NCBI RefSeq assembly: GCF_000807775.2
Contig: NZ_CP047385.1
Span: forward strand, 1,860,001-1,924,000
Length of the DNA stretch: 64,000 nucleotides
DNA from: Pandoraea fibrosis
Lineage (GTDB): Bacteria; Pseudomonadota; Gammaproteobacteria; Burkholderiales; Burkholderiaceae
Direction of reading: 5' to 3'
In this document: positions 9,099-16,141 of the stretch, in pieces
Position numbering within the stretch: the stretch's first letter is position 1
Layout of the letters: every line of letters starts with the position of its first letter
Position numbers and translations under genes: made by a program
The notes under the pieces: generated by a model
The model's database searches: none
What the model was told of the DNA's origin: nothing
What the model saw: only the letters and a program-made list of their open reading frames with translations

Positions 9099-9127
9099 GC
9101 GGCTCGGCAGTCGATTCGCCGAGCCGC
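9099..9127 (+). promoter_or_regulatory. Strong 10-bp hairpin between substrate gene and enzyme genes
   Basis: GCGGCTCGGC (9099-9108) pairs perfectly with GCCGAGCCGC (9118-9127) around a 9-nt loop. It lies in the 151-bp gap between the repeat-protein gene and the PP-loop gene, with no T-tract after it. It could be a partial terminator or a 3'-end stabiliser that makes the repeat protein more abundant than the enzymes. Confidence 0.65.
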
Positions 9128-9177
9128 GAATCCCTGATGAGATATCGCTTTCGATAGCTCGTACTGGAGTTGCGATC

Positions 9178-10173
9178 ATGTCGTCAACCCTCATGAATCT
9201 GTCGGCGGAGCAACGCGCAACGTTGTTCGAAGCCACAGGCGCGCCATTGCGCAGACTTCGTATCGACGCTGTTAGCGGCACTGCACAGGCGATCGATCGC
9301 TATTGCCACCGGTGTCTGCTCACGGAGGACCTGCCTGGCGTTCACATCGCACAGGACGGCATCTGCGATGCCTGTCACGCGTTTGCAGAGGAATCCGCCC
9401 GCGGCGATTACACGCAGCGCAAACTGCTCGATGTCGTGGCCGAATGCCGGGGCGCGAGCACACCGGATTGCGTGCTGGCGTACTCCGGGGGGAAAGACAG
9501 CGCCCTGACGCTACTGCTTGCGGTGAAGGAGCTGGGCCTGCACCCGATTGCCGTGCTCGTCGACAACGGATTCATTCCCGATGAAGTGAAGGCGAATGCG
9601 TCGTCGTTCTGTGCTCAGTTCGGCGTCTCGCTCGTGATCGAAAAGATCGATATTCGCAGGATTGCCCGCGAGTCGCTTCAGTCGGGTTCAGGGCGTATTC
9701 CCTGTTCCTCGTGTATCAGCGGGGTCTTTGCCGCGATGGCAAAAACCTGCCGATCACACAATCTTCGCCTCATTCTCAGTGGTCATCGATTCCCGCCGCT
9801 GGCCTATCCCGTGAGTGGTTTCACGAAGCGTGAAGCGGACAACGGCTTCATCTGTGCTTCGCCACTTCTCGCCAGACAGCTTACGGAAGCAGAGCAAATG
9901 CAATGGATTCGAGAGGCGGGCTGGAAACCGGTGGCAATGGCCGGCAACACGTCGAACTGCAAACTGATCGGCGTGGTGGAACAGCATCTCTACGACGTGC
10001 AAGGCTTTAACCCGCACATCTACGAGGTCTCAAAGGAAATTCGAGCCGGCTTCTATGACCGCCGGGCGGGCTTCGGGAAAGTCGACCGTCCGGAGATCAC
10101 ACCGGAACATCGGCAGTGGGTTCTTGACCGGATGCAGGCCGATACCCCAGAGGTCTCTGATAAACCAGAGTGA
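9178..10173 (+). CDS. PP-loop ATP pyrophosphatase with Cys-pair zinc-type motifs
   Basis: A 331-aa protein. The PP-loop motif SGGKDS is at residues 103-108 (CVLAYSGGKDSALTLLLA). Cys pairs at 43/46 (CHRC), 63/66 (CDAC) and 176/179 (CSSC) suggest a zinc or Fe-S site. The C..C then GiC..C layout before the PP-loop resembles N-acetyl-sugar amidotransferases (WbpG/PseA-type) and other adenylating PP-loop enzymes such as QueC and TtcA. Such enzymes adenylate a carbonyl oxygen so that a nucleophile can replace it. Here no sugar genes are near, so the target may be the neighbouring repeat protein; this is inference. Residues 8-24 (LSAEQRATLFEATGAPL) repeat the motif found in the substrate leader. The ATG at 9178 is chosen because GGAG precedes it. 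The stop overlaps an alternative GTG start of the next gene. Confidence 0.8.
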   Translation: MSSTLMNLSAEQRATLFEATGAPLRRLRIDAVSGTAQAIDRYCHRCLLTEDLPGVHIAQDGICDACHAFAEESARGDYTQRKLLDVVAECRGASTPDCVLAYSGGKDSALTLLLAVKELGLHPIAVLVDNGFIPDEVKANASSFCAQFGVSLVIEKIDIRRIARESLQSGSGRIPCSSCISGVFAAMAKTCRSHNLRLILSGHRFPPLAYPVSGFTKREADNGFICASPLLARQLTEAEQMQWIREAGWKPVAMAGNTSNCKLIGVVEQHLYDVQGFNPHIYEVSKEIRAGFYDRRAGFGKVDRPEITPEHRQWVLDRMQADTPEVSDKPE

Positions 10174-10178
10174 GTCAT

Positions 10179-10736
10179 ATGCACGATTCCATCATCGTTA
10201 CCGATAACTTCTATCGCGACCCGGATGATGTCCGGACGTTTGCACTGGGTCAGGCGTTCACGGTCAAGGGCAACTATCCCGGCGCCCGCACAGCGCCGTT
10301 CCTGCATGACGGCGTGAAGGACGCCATCCAGAATATCGTCAAGTCACCGATTACGTATTGGCCACCGGACACGTACAACGGCGCGTTTCAATACAGCGTC
10401 AAGCAGGACATTACATGGGTGCATGCGGATCACACCACCGTATGGTCAGGCGTGGTCTACCTCACACCGAACGCACCCCCTCAAGCCGGAACGGCGTTCT
10501 ACCAGCATAACGAAACGGGCTTCGATCTCTACCCCGACGATGAGAGGCAGCGCGCGTCGTGCGATGCCGACGCGACTGCCTGGGAGCGCTGGACGGTGAC
10601 CGACCGGATTGCCAACCGCTTCAATCGCCTGATCTTGTTCCGAGGTCGTCGCTTTCACGCAAGTCAGGGGCATTTCGGCGACTGCAAAGAGAACGGTCGC
10701 TTGTTCCAGACATTCTTTTTCAACACGCATTTCTAA
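10179..10736 (+). CDS. Putative 2-oxoglutarate/Fe(II)-dependent oxygenase (DUF6445-like)
   Basis: A 185-aa protein that looks like a small double-stranded beta-helix oxygenase. The candidate iron triad is His82-x-Asp84 (in WVHADHTTVWSG) with His160 (GRRFHASQGHFG). Arg174 (GRLFQTFFF) is a plausible 2-oxoglutarate anchor. The N-terminal NYPGARTAP resembles the conserved Y-x-G-x-R-T of DUF6445 proteins, an assignment made from memory. It could hydroxylate residues of the repeat protein, by loose analogy with collagen prolyl hydroxylases, but Pro here is in the X rather than Y position of the triplet. ATG 10179 is used; a GTG at 10170 overlapping the previous stop is the alternative. Confidence 0.7.
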   Translation: MHDSIIVTDNFYRDPDDVRTFALGQAFTVKGNYPGARTAPFLHDGVKDAIQNIVKSPITYWPPDTYNGAFQYSVKQDITWVHADHTTVWSGVVYLTPNAPPQAGTAFYQHNETGFDLYPDDERQRASCDADATAWERWTVTDRIANRFNRLILFRGRRFHASQGHFGDCKENGRLFQTFFFNTHF

Positions 10737-10767
10737 CACGTATCTTTTACCTGACGGAGGCAATGAG

Positions 10768-11130
10768 ATGGCAGCTTCGGAACTGTTTTTCCCAGTGGGC
10801 TCGCTCGGTCTGAGCAAGGAGCAGTCGGCGAAGATCAAGACGGCGTTCGGACACGAGGTCGAGAGCGTGCCGCTGTATCGCGTGGTGCCGGTGTCATCCG
10901 AGGACCGCTTCGTGCCGTTGGCCGACGTGCCGGGATTGCCTGGCATACTCGTGCACTATGGCGACGCGGCTGCACCGGCCGGCATCAATATCATTGCGTC
11001 GGTGATTTCGGATATGGCAAGGGGAACCGACGACTCGGCAGTCTTCGCCGCGCATACGAAGCTCATGGCTCCCCATCCTGACGAGGGTGCCACCAAGGCG
11101 CGTCCGCCTGCGGCCAGTAAAGCGAAGTGA
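10768..11130 (+). CDS. Small protein of unknown function with the shared leader-like motif
   Basis: A 120-aa protein with a good ribosome binding site (ACGGAGGC) before the ATG. I recognise no family. Residues 15-31 (LSKEQSAKIKTAFGHEV) match the motif in the leader of the Gly-X-Gln protein and in the N-terminus of the PP-loop enzyme. Residues 36-90 contain several Val/Leu-rich strands (VPLYRVVPVSS, GLPGILVHYG, GINIIASVI), and the tail is Ala/Lys/Pro-rich. It may be a second precursor, a recognition/carrier protein or a chaperone for the modification complex. Its neighbours on both sides are enzymes of the same operon. Confidence 0.65.
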   Translation: MAASELFFPVGSLGLSKEQSAKIKTAFGHEVESVPLYRVVPVSSEDRFVPLADVPGLPGILVHYGDAAAPAGINIIASVISDMARGTDDSAVFAAHTKLMAPHPDEGATKARPPAASKAK

Positions 11131-11148
11131 ATTGACGAAGCCGTCTCG

Positions 11149-12312
11149 ATGACCCCACACAGTGACGATAAGGGCGATGTCGCTTCAGGCGGCGCGGGCG
11201 ACCTTCTGGTGATGGTCAAGGTCGCCGAGCGCTGCAATATCGATTGCGACTATTGCTACATGTACCGGGGGGTCGATCAAGGTTGGCGGCAACGCCCCAA
11301 GTTCCTGAGCGAGCCTCATCTCGACCAGTTGGTCGAACGTCTGATCGAGCACCGCCACGCGTTTCCATCGGCACGAATGACGTTGGAGATTCACGGGGGA
11401 GAACCGCTGTTGCTCGGCCAACGTCGCACAGCCCGATTCTTCAAGCATCTGCGCAATCGTTTGACCGAAGCCGAATTGGCTATCGTGACGCAAAGCAATG
11501 GTGTGTTGATCGACACGTCATGGCTGGACCTGTATGCCGAGTTTGGCGCCACGCTCGGGATCAGTTGCGATGGCCCTCCCGCGCTGCATGATCGACATCG
11601 ATTCGATTTCGAGAAGCAAGGCACAGGGGCTCGCGTCGAGCACGCGATTCGCCTGTGCCTCTCTTACCCGCAGTCGCGGCGCGTGTTCAATGGCGTGCTG
11701 GCGGTCATCGATCCCAACAACGATCCGGTCAGCATCCTCGACTACTTTCGCGCATTGGGGTTGAGCGACGTCGACTTTCTCCTGCCCGATGCCAACTTTG
11801 CCGCCCCTCCACGACACATTCAGGCATATACGCACGCGCGTTTGCTGGCTTTCCTGTGTCGGGGGTTCGATGCGTGGTTTGCGCTGGACGATCCGGCGTT
11901 TCACGTGCGCATCTTTGAAACGTTCATCCGAGGCGTGCTGGGCCGTCGTTCCGAACTCGACGCATTTGGTGGCGCGTTGGCGCCGATCGCAGTCGTCGAG
12001 AGCGATGGCGGCTATCGGCTGTTGGACGTGCTCTCCATCTGCAAGACCGATGCAAGTTACACCGGGCTGTGTCTTGAGACACATAAGCTTCAGGACTTCG
12101 TCGACCTCGCGCGCACTCGCTATCCGGAGGTTCACGCGGCATGTCGTGAATGTGAGGCGTTTGTCGCGTGCGGTGGCGGCTATGTCGCCCATCGCTTCGA
12201 TGGCGAAAGTTATGACAATCCCAGCTTCTATTGCGACGCGCTTGTCGGCTTCTATCGACATGTCCGCGCACGCGTGAACAACCTCTCGAAGGCAACGCAG
12301 GTCAGACGGTAA
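11149..12312 (+). CDS. Radical SAM/SPASM peptide maturase, FxsB-like
   Basis: A 387-aa radical SAM enzyme. The cluster motif CNIDCDYCY has Cys at 29, 33 and 36. It is followed by WRQRPKFLSE, EIHGGEPLLLG, SNGVLIDTSWLDL and ISCDGPPALHD, a pattern very like the FxsB family of RiPP maturases. The C-terminal ~75 residues carry six Cys (SIC, GLC, AAC, REC, VACGGG, FYC), fitting SPASM-type auxiliary Fe-S clusters. FxsB-like enzymes install carbon-carbon links such as three-residue cyclophanes on aromatic-X-X motifs in peptides. In the substrate candidate the aromatic and His positions (WPQ, GYQ-HAQ) are regularly spaced. The link to that substrate is inferred from operon context. A weak Shine-Dalgarno and an 18-nt gap suggest coupling to the 120-aa gene. 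Confidence 0.88.
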   Translation: MTPHSDDKGDVASGGAGDLLVMVKVAERCNIDCDYCYMYRGVDQGWRQRPKFLSEPHLDQLVERLIEHRHAFPSARMTLEIHGGEPLLLGQRRTARFFKHLRNRLTEAELAIVTQSNGVLIDTSWLDLYAEFGATLGISCDGPPALHDRHRFDFEKQGTGARVEHAIRLCLSYPQSRRVFNGVLAVIDPNNDPVSILDYFRALGLSDVDFLLPDANFAAPPRHIQAYTHARLLAFLCRGFDAWFALDDPAFHVRIFETFIRGVLGRRSELDAFGGALAPIAVVESDGGYRLLDVLSICKTDASYTGLCLETHKLQDFVDLARTRYPEVHAACRECEAFVACGGGYVAHRFDGESYDNPSFYCDALVGFYRHVRARVNNLSKATQVRR

Positions 12313-12374
12313 TGCCCCCCTCGGCGCCTGTCTGCGGGGGGGATTAACCCGATAGGCCGGGTGCATTCAATGAC

Positions 12375-12395
12375 GGGCGCGACTTCGACGCGCCC
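12375..12395. terminator. Hairpin in the convergent gap after the radical SAM gene
   Basis: GGGCGCG (12375-12381) pairs with CGCGCCC (12389-12395) around a 7-nt loop. A second, G/C-run hairpin lies at about 12315-12342 (six C against seven G). Both sit between the converging radical SAM and ABC substrate-binding genes. Neither has a T-tract, so termination is only plausible. Confidence 0.4.
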
Positions 12396-12414
12396 GCCAG
12401 GGGCCACCAGATGC

Positions 12415-13443
12415 TCAGCTTCCCTGACGCCCGGCCATTTGCGGCACGAACAGATCGCTCCACTTCGCCGGACGCGTCTTGATCGTGCCCGCGCGGCCCA
12501 TGAACTCGACGTATTGCATCAAGCCGTTTGGCGTCGTGGTGAATTGCAGACCCGGGTCGGCAATCATCTGCTCGATCTCGGCTTGCGGCAGATTCATCTT
12601 CGACACTCGCAGGAACGTCTTCGCCGCGCCCACGTGATCCTTCGCGATGTACGCTGCGGCCTCTTCCTGCGCGTCCAGAATTGCCTGCACCAGCTTCGGG
12701 TTCTGCACGGTGAACTGTTTCGGCGCGAACACCACGTCGATGGTGATGTTGCCGAGCACATCGGTCGAGTTCAGCACGCGCTTGATGCGCGGGTCCTTCA
12801 GTTCCTGATACGAGAACGGCGGCGAGGTGAAGTGCGCCGTGATTTCCGTCTTTCCCGAGAGCAGGGCGCTCAGCGCTTCCGGATGGCTCAGGCTGACAGT
12901 TTGCGGATCGAGCTTCGCGTAGTTCTCGATACCGAACGTCTTCGCCACCGCCATTTGCAGCAGCACGGCGGAGAGCGACGTCTTGATGCCCGGAATCGCG
13001 ATCTTGTCCTTCGGCGTGAAGTCCTTGAGCGATTTGATGTTCGGGTTGTTCGTATTGAGCCAGAGCGGGCCGGTCGACAGTGCCGACAAACCGATCACTT
13101 CCGAGCGCGGAATGCCGTGCGCTTTCGACCACAGCGTGACGAAGCCCGGCGCTCCCGTGCCCGCGACATCGAGATTGCCGGCGAGCATCGCGTCGTTGAT
13201 CACATTGCCGCCGTCGAGAATGGTCCACGTGGTCTTCACATCGCCGAGCCCCAGCGCCTTCGCATGCTTCTCGACGAGTTGCTGGTCGCGCATGACCATC
13301 AGTGGCAAATAGAGAATGCCGTAGCCGTGCGAGAGGCGAACGGTGCTGGCTTCTGCGTGGGCGGCATTGCCGAGCGTGGTGAGGGCCGTTGTGGCGGCGA
13401 GCGTCAATGCGCTTGCCCAGCGAGCAAAATGGCGTCGGTTCAT
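12415..13443 (-). CDS. ABC transporter periplasmic substrate-binding protein, sulfonate/nitrate type
   Basis: A 342-aa secreted binding protein of the NMT1/SsuA/TauA superfamily. The N-terminus (MNRRHFARWASALTLAA... ending at AHA) is a signal peptide. The mature part begins STVRLSHGYGILYLPLMV and has the typical DGGNVINDAMLAGNLDVAGTG loop. It should capture a small organic anion or related solute for the permease and ATPase encoded just upstream on the same strand. The ligand cannot be told from sequence. Start 13443 is preceded by CAGGAGAC; an in-frame ATG 36 nt upstream is less likely. Confidence 0.9.
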   Translation of the reverse strand: MNRRHFARWASALTLAATTALTTLGNAAHAEASTVRLSHGYGILYLPLMVMRDQQLVEKHAKALGLGDVKTTWTILDGGNVINDAMLAGNLDVAGTGAPGFVTLWSKAHGIPRSEVIGLSALSTGPLWLNTNNPNIKSLKDFTPKDKIAIPGIKTSLSAVLLQMAVAKTFGIENYAKLDPQTVSLSHPEALSALLSGKTEITAHFTSPPFSYQELKDPRIKRVLNSTDVLGNITIDVVFAPKQFTVQNPKLVQAILDAQEEAAAYIAKDHVGAAKTFLRVSKMNLPQAEIEQMIADPGLQFTTTPNGLMQYVEFMGRAGTIKTRPAKWSDLFVPQMAGRQGS

Positions 13444-13535
13444 GGTGTTGTCGTCTCCTGGATAGTTGGAATTATTCATGCCCCCGAAGGGGCGTCAATC
13501 AGACACAGCCGCAAAGTTGCGCGTCGCGACAGTTC

Positions 13536-14444
13536 TCAGTGCTGCATTCCCCAGCGATGCAACGTGCGTTTCTCGATGCGGGCGAACAGCAGGTTCTCGA
13601 CCGCCAGCCCGATCAGAATCACGAAGAACAGCCCCGCGAAGACGTTGGCCGTCTCGAGCGAATTGCGATTCTCGAAGATGTACCAGCCGAGGCCGCCCGA
13701 GCCGGAGGACACGCCGAACACGAGTTCTGCGGCAATCAACGTGCGCCACGCAAACGCCCAGCCCACCTTCAGACCTGTGAGAATGCTCGGAAACGCGGCC
13801 GGAATGAGCACGTGCCGAACCAGCGCGAATCGCTTGAGCCCGTAGTTCTGACCGACCATGCGCAAGGTCTTCGACACGCCGCGAAAGCCGCTGTGGGTGT
13901 TGAGCGCCACAGCCCACAATACCGAGTGCACCAGCACGAAGATCACACTGCCGTTACCGAGTCCGAACCAGATCAGCGCGAGCGGCAGCAGCGCGATGGC
14001 CGGCAGCGGATTGAACATGGCGGTGAGTGTCTCGAGCAGGTCGTTGCCGATCTTCGAGCTGATCGCCACGGTCGTGAGCACGGCGGCGAGCGCAATGCCG
14101 ATGCCATAGCCGACGAGTAGCGTCTTGAGCGAGATCGCGGCGCGCAGCAGCAGCACGCCGCTCGTCAGACCGCTGGCGAATGCGCCGAGGGTGTCGGTGA
14201 AGCTCGGGAACAGCAGCGCGTTGTCGAGCCAGCGGCCGTAAATTTCCCAGATGATGGCGAGCACGCACAGGATCACGGTCTTGCGCAGCCAGCTAAGACG
14301 GTAGAGCGTCTCGAAGGTCGAGAGCGGGCGCTGAATCGAGGAGAGTTCGGCAGGGGTGGGCTCCAGCACGATCTCGGGCCGGTACACCGGCTCGATGGGC
14401 GCTTGTGCGCCGGACGTCGTATGTTGCGGGGCGATGGCGTTCAT
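13536..14444 (-). CDS. ABC transporter permease, SsuC/TauC family
   Basis: A 302-aa inner-membrane permease. About six hydrophobic segments follow a cytoplasmic N-terminal tail of ~50 residues. The EAA-type loop is visible in the segment with GVSKTLRMVGQNYGLKRFALV. It pairs with the ATPase (starts 811 bp upstream on this strand) and the binding protein downstream. The start at 14444 follows GAGGAGAC. The gap to the ATPase gene is 10 bp, so the two are in one operon. Confidence 0.9.
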   Translation of the reverse strand: MNAIAPQHTTSGAQAPIEPVYRPEIVLEPTPAELSSIQRPLSTFETLYRLSWLRKTVILCVLAIIWEIYGRWLDNALLFPSFTDTLGAFASGLTSGVLLLRAAISLKTLLVGYGIGIALAAVLTTVAISSKIGNDLLETLTAMFNPLPAIALLPLALIWFGLGNGSVIFVLVHSVLWAVALNTHSGFRGVSKTLRMVGQNYGLKRFALVRHVLIPAAFPSILTGLKVGWAFAWRTLIAAELVFGVSSGSGGLGWYIFENRNSLETANVFAGLFFVILIGLAVENLLFARIEKRTLHRWGMQH

Positions 14445-14454
14445 GGACGTCTCC

Positions 14455-15255
14455 TCAGTGGGCCGCGAACAGCAGTTGATCGATGCGCGTCTCGAGCGCG
14501 CTCTGGTGTGCCGTGCCGAGCTGATCGGGCGCAATGCTATTGAGTTCGGCCTTGACCTGACCGGGGTGCGGGGAGAGCAGCAGAATACGCGTGCCGATCC
14601 GGATTGCCTCGTCGATACCGTGTGTCACGAACAGCACCGTGAAGCGCGTGTCGTCCCACAGGCGCAGCAGTTCGTCCTGCATCTTGCGACGCGTGAGAGC
14701 GTCGAGGGCGGCGAAGGGTTCGTCCATGAGCAGGACATCGGGCTCCATTGCCATGCCGCGTGCGATGGATACGCGCTGCTTCATGCCGCCCGAGAGCGTA
14801 TGCGGATAGCTGTCGATGAATTTCGCCAGTCCGACTTTCTCGATGTAATGCGCGGCACGCTCGGCGGCTTCGCGACCTTTCAGGCGGCCGCTCGCGGTGA
14901 GGGCGAATTCCACGTTCTGACGCACGGTCTTCCACGGCAGCAGTTGGTCGAACTCCTGAAAGACCATCATGCGATCGGGGCCGGGCTCGTTGATCGTGCG
15001 GCCTTTGAGCCGAATCTCGCCGCTCACCGGCGGAAGATAGCCGCCAATGGCCTTGAGCAACGTCGATTTGCCGCAACCGGACGGGCCGAGCAGCACGAAC
15101 CGGTCGCCCGGATAGACGTTGAAGCTGACTTGTTGCGCGGCGGTGACGAGGTAATCGTCGGTTTTGTATTGCAGCGTGACGCGATCGATTTCGAGCAATG
15201 GCGGCACCGCGGGCGAAACTGTCCCGGCGGCGCCCGCAAGGGGGGCGTTTTGCAT
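14455..15255 (-). CDS. ABC transporter ATP-binding protein, SsuB/TauB family
   Basis: A 266-aa ATPase. Walker A is GPSGCGKSTLL, the signature is LSGGMKQRVSIARG, Walker B is DVLLMDEPFAALD, and the H-loop is LFVTHGIDEA. It is the first gene of a three-gene importer operon (ATPase, permease, binding protein) reading leftward. ATG 15255 has an AGGAGAC ribosome binding site. About 220 bp upstream lies the divergently oriented response regulator gene; whether that system controls this importer is unknown. Confidence 0.93.
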   Translation of the reverse strand: MQNAPLAGAAGTVSPAVPPLLEIDRVTLQYKTDDYLVTAAQQVSFNVYPGDRFVLLGPSGCGKSTLLKAIGGYLPPVSGEIRLKGRTINEPGPDRMMVFQEFDQLLPWKTVRQNVEFALTASGRLKGREAAERAAHYIEKVGLAKFIDSYPHTLSGGMKQRVSIARGMAMEPDVLLMDEPFAALDALTRRKMQDELLRLWDDTRFTVLFVTHGIDEAIRIGTRILLLSPHPGQVKAELNSIAPDQLGTAHQSALETRIDQLLFAAH

Positions 15256-15478
15256 TGCGTGTCTCCTGAAGGATGCTTTTATAATCGGCCCGATACTAAG
15301 CAGCGAAGCTGTAGCGAAGCTGACATGCCGGGTGGACGGCACCCGAATTCAGGGGAAACACCGAGGAAGTTGCCGACGATTTCCGAGAGAATCGCGGGCA
15401 TACGCCGGGAGATTCGCGGCGCGGCGTCCAGGCAGGGCGCTTCACGAGCGGCGAAACAGGGAAGGAGACTCAGGAACC

Positions 15479-16141
15479 ATGCGCATCATGCTGGTGGAAG
15501 ACACCGCCGATGTCGCCGAAGCGATTGCAACCCAATTGCGCAGGCTTGGCCATGCGCTCGATTGCGAGTCGGACGGTGCGGCTGCAGCGGCACGCATCGG
15601 CGACGATTATGACCTGTTGATCCTCGACGTCATGTTGCCGCACGTCGACGGCTTCGAGTTGCTCAAGCGAGTGCGTGAGCGTGGGCTATCCACCCGCGTA
15701 CTGATGCTCACGGCCTGTGCCGAGATCGAAGAGCGGGTGCGTGCCCTCGATCTCGGCGCCGACGATTACCTCACCAAACCTTTCGACTTCCGCGAGCTGG
15801 AAGCGCGTGTGCGCGCCCTCATGCGCCGCACCGGGCAGGACGCCACGAACCGGCTCACCTGCGCCAATCTCTCGCTCGATCGCAAGAGTCGCGGCGTCGA
15901 AATCGATGGGCAGCCGATCGAACTTACGCGCCGCGAAGTGACGCTGCTGGAAATCCTCGCGGCGCGTCCGGGACGCATTTTCGGCAAGGACGAACTCATG
16001 GACCGTCTCTACGGCGATGAGCCCGCACCGAATGCAAACGCCATCGAGCAATATGTCGCGCGTCTGCGCAAGAAACTGGCGGCTGCGCAATTCCAGATTC
16101 GCACGTTGCGCGGGCTGGGCTACCAACTCGTGCTGTCATGA
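15479..16141 (+). CDS. OmpR-family response regulator, TctD/QseB-like
   Basis: A 220-aa two-domain regulator. In the receiver domain the acidic pocket is ED at 7-8, the phosphoacceptor is Asp50 (LLILDVMLPHVDG), and Lys100 is in DDYLTKPFD. A winged-helix DNA-binding domain follows (about 125-218), with ELTRREVTLLEIL and the recognition helix region NAIEQYVARLRKKL. It would be phosphorylated by the sensor kinase encoded next, whose ATG overlaps its stop (ATGA, 4 nt). GAAGGAGA precedes the start. Confidence 0.95.
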   Translation: MRIMLVEDTADVAEAIATQLRRLGHALDCESDGAAAAARIGDDYDLLILDVMLPHVDGFELLKRVRERGLSTRVLMLTACAEIEERVRALDLGADDYLTKPFDFRELEARVRALMRRTGQDATNRLTCANLSLDRKSRGVEIDGQPIELTRREVTLLEILAARPGRIFGKDELMDRLYGDEPAPNANAIEQYVARLRKKLAAAQFQIRTLRGLGYQLVLS

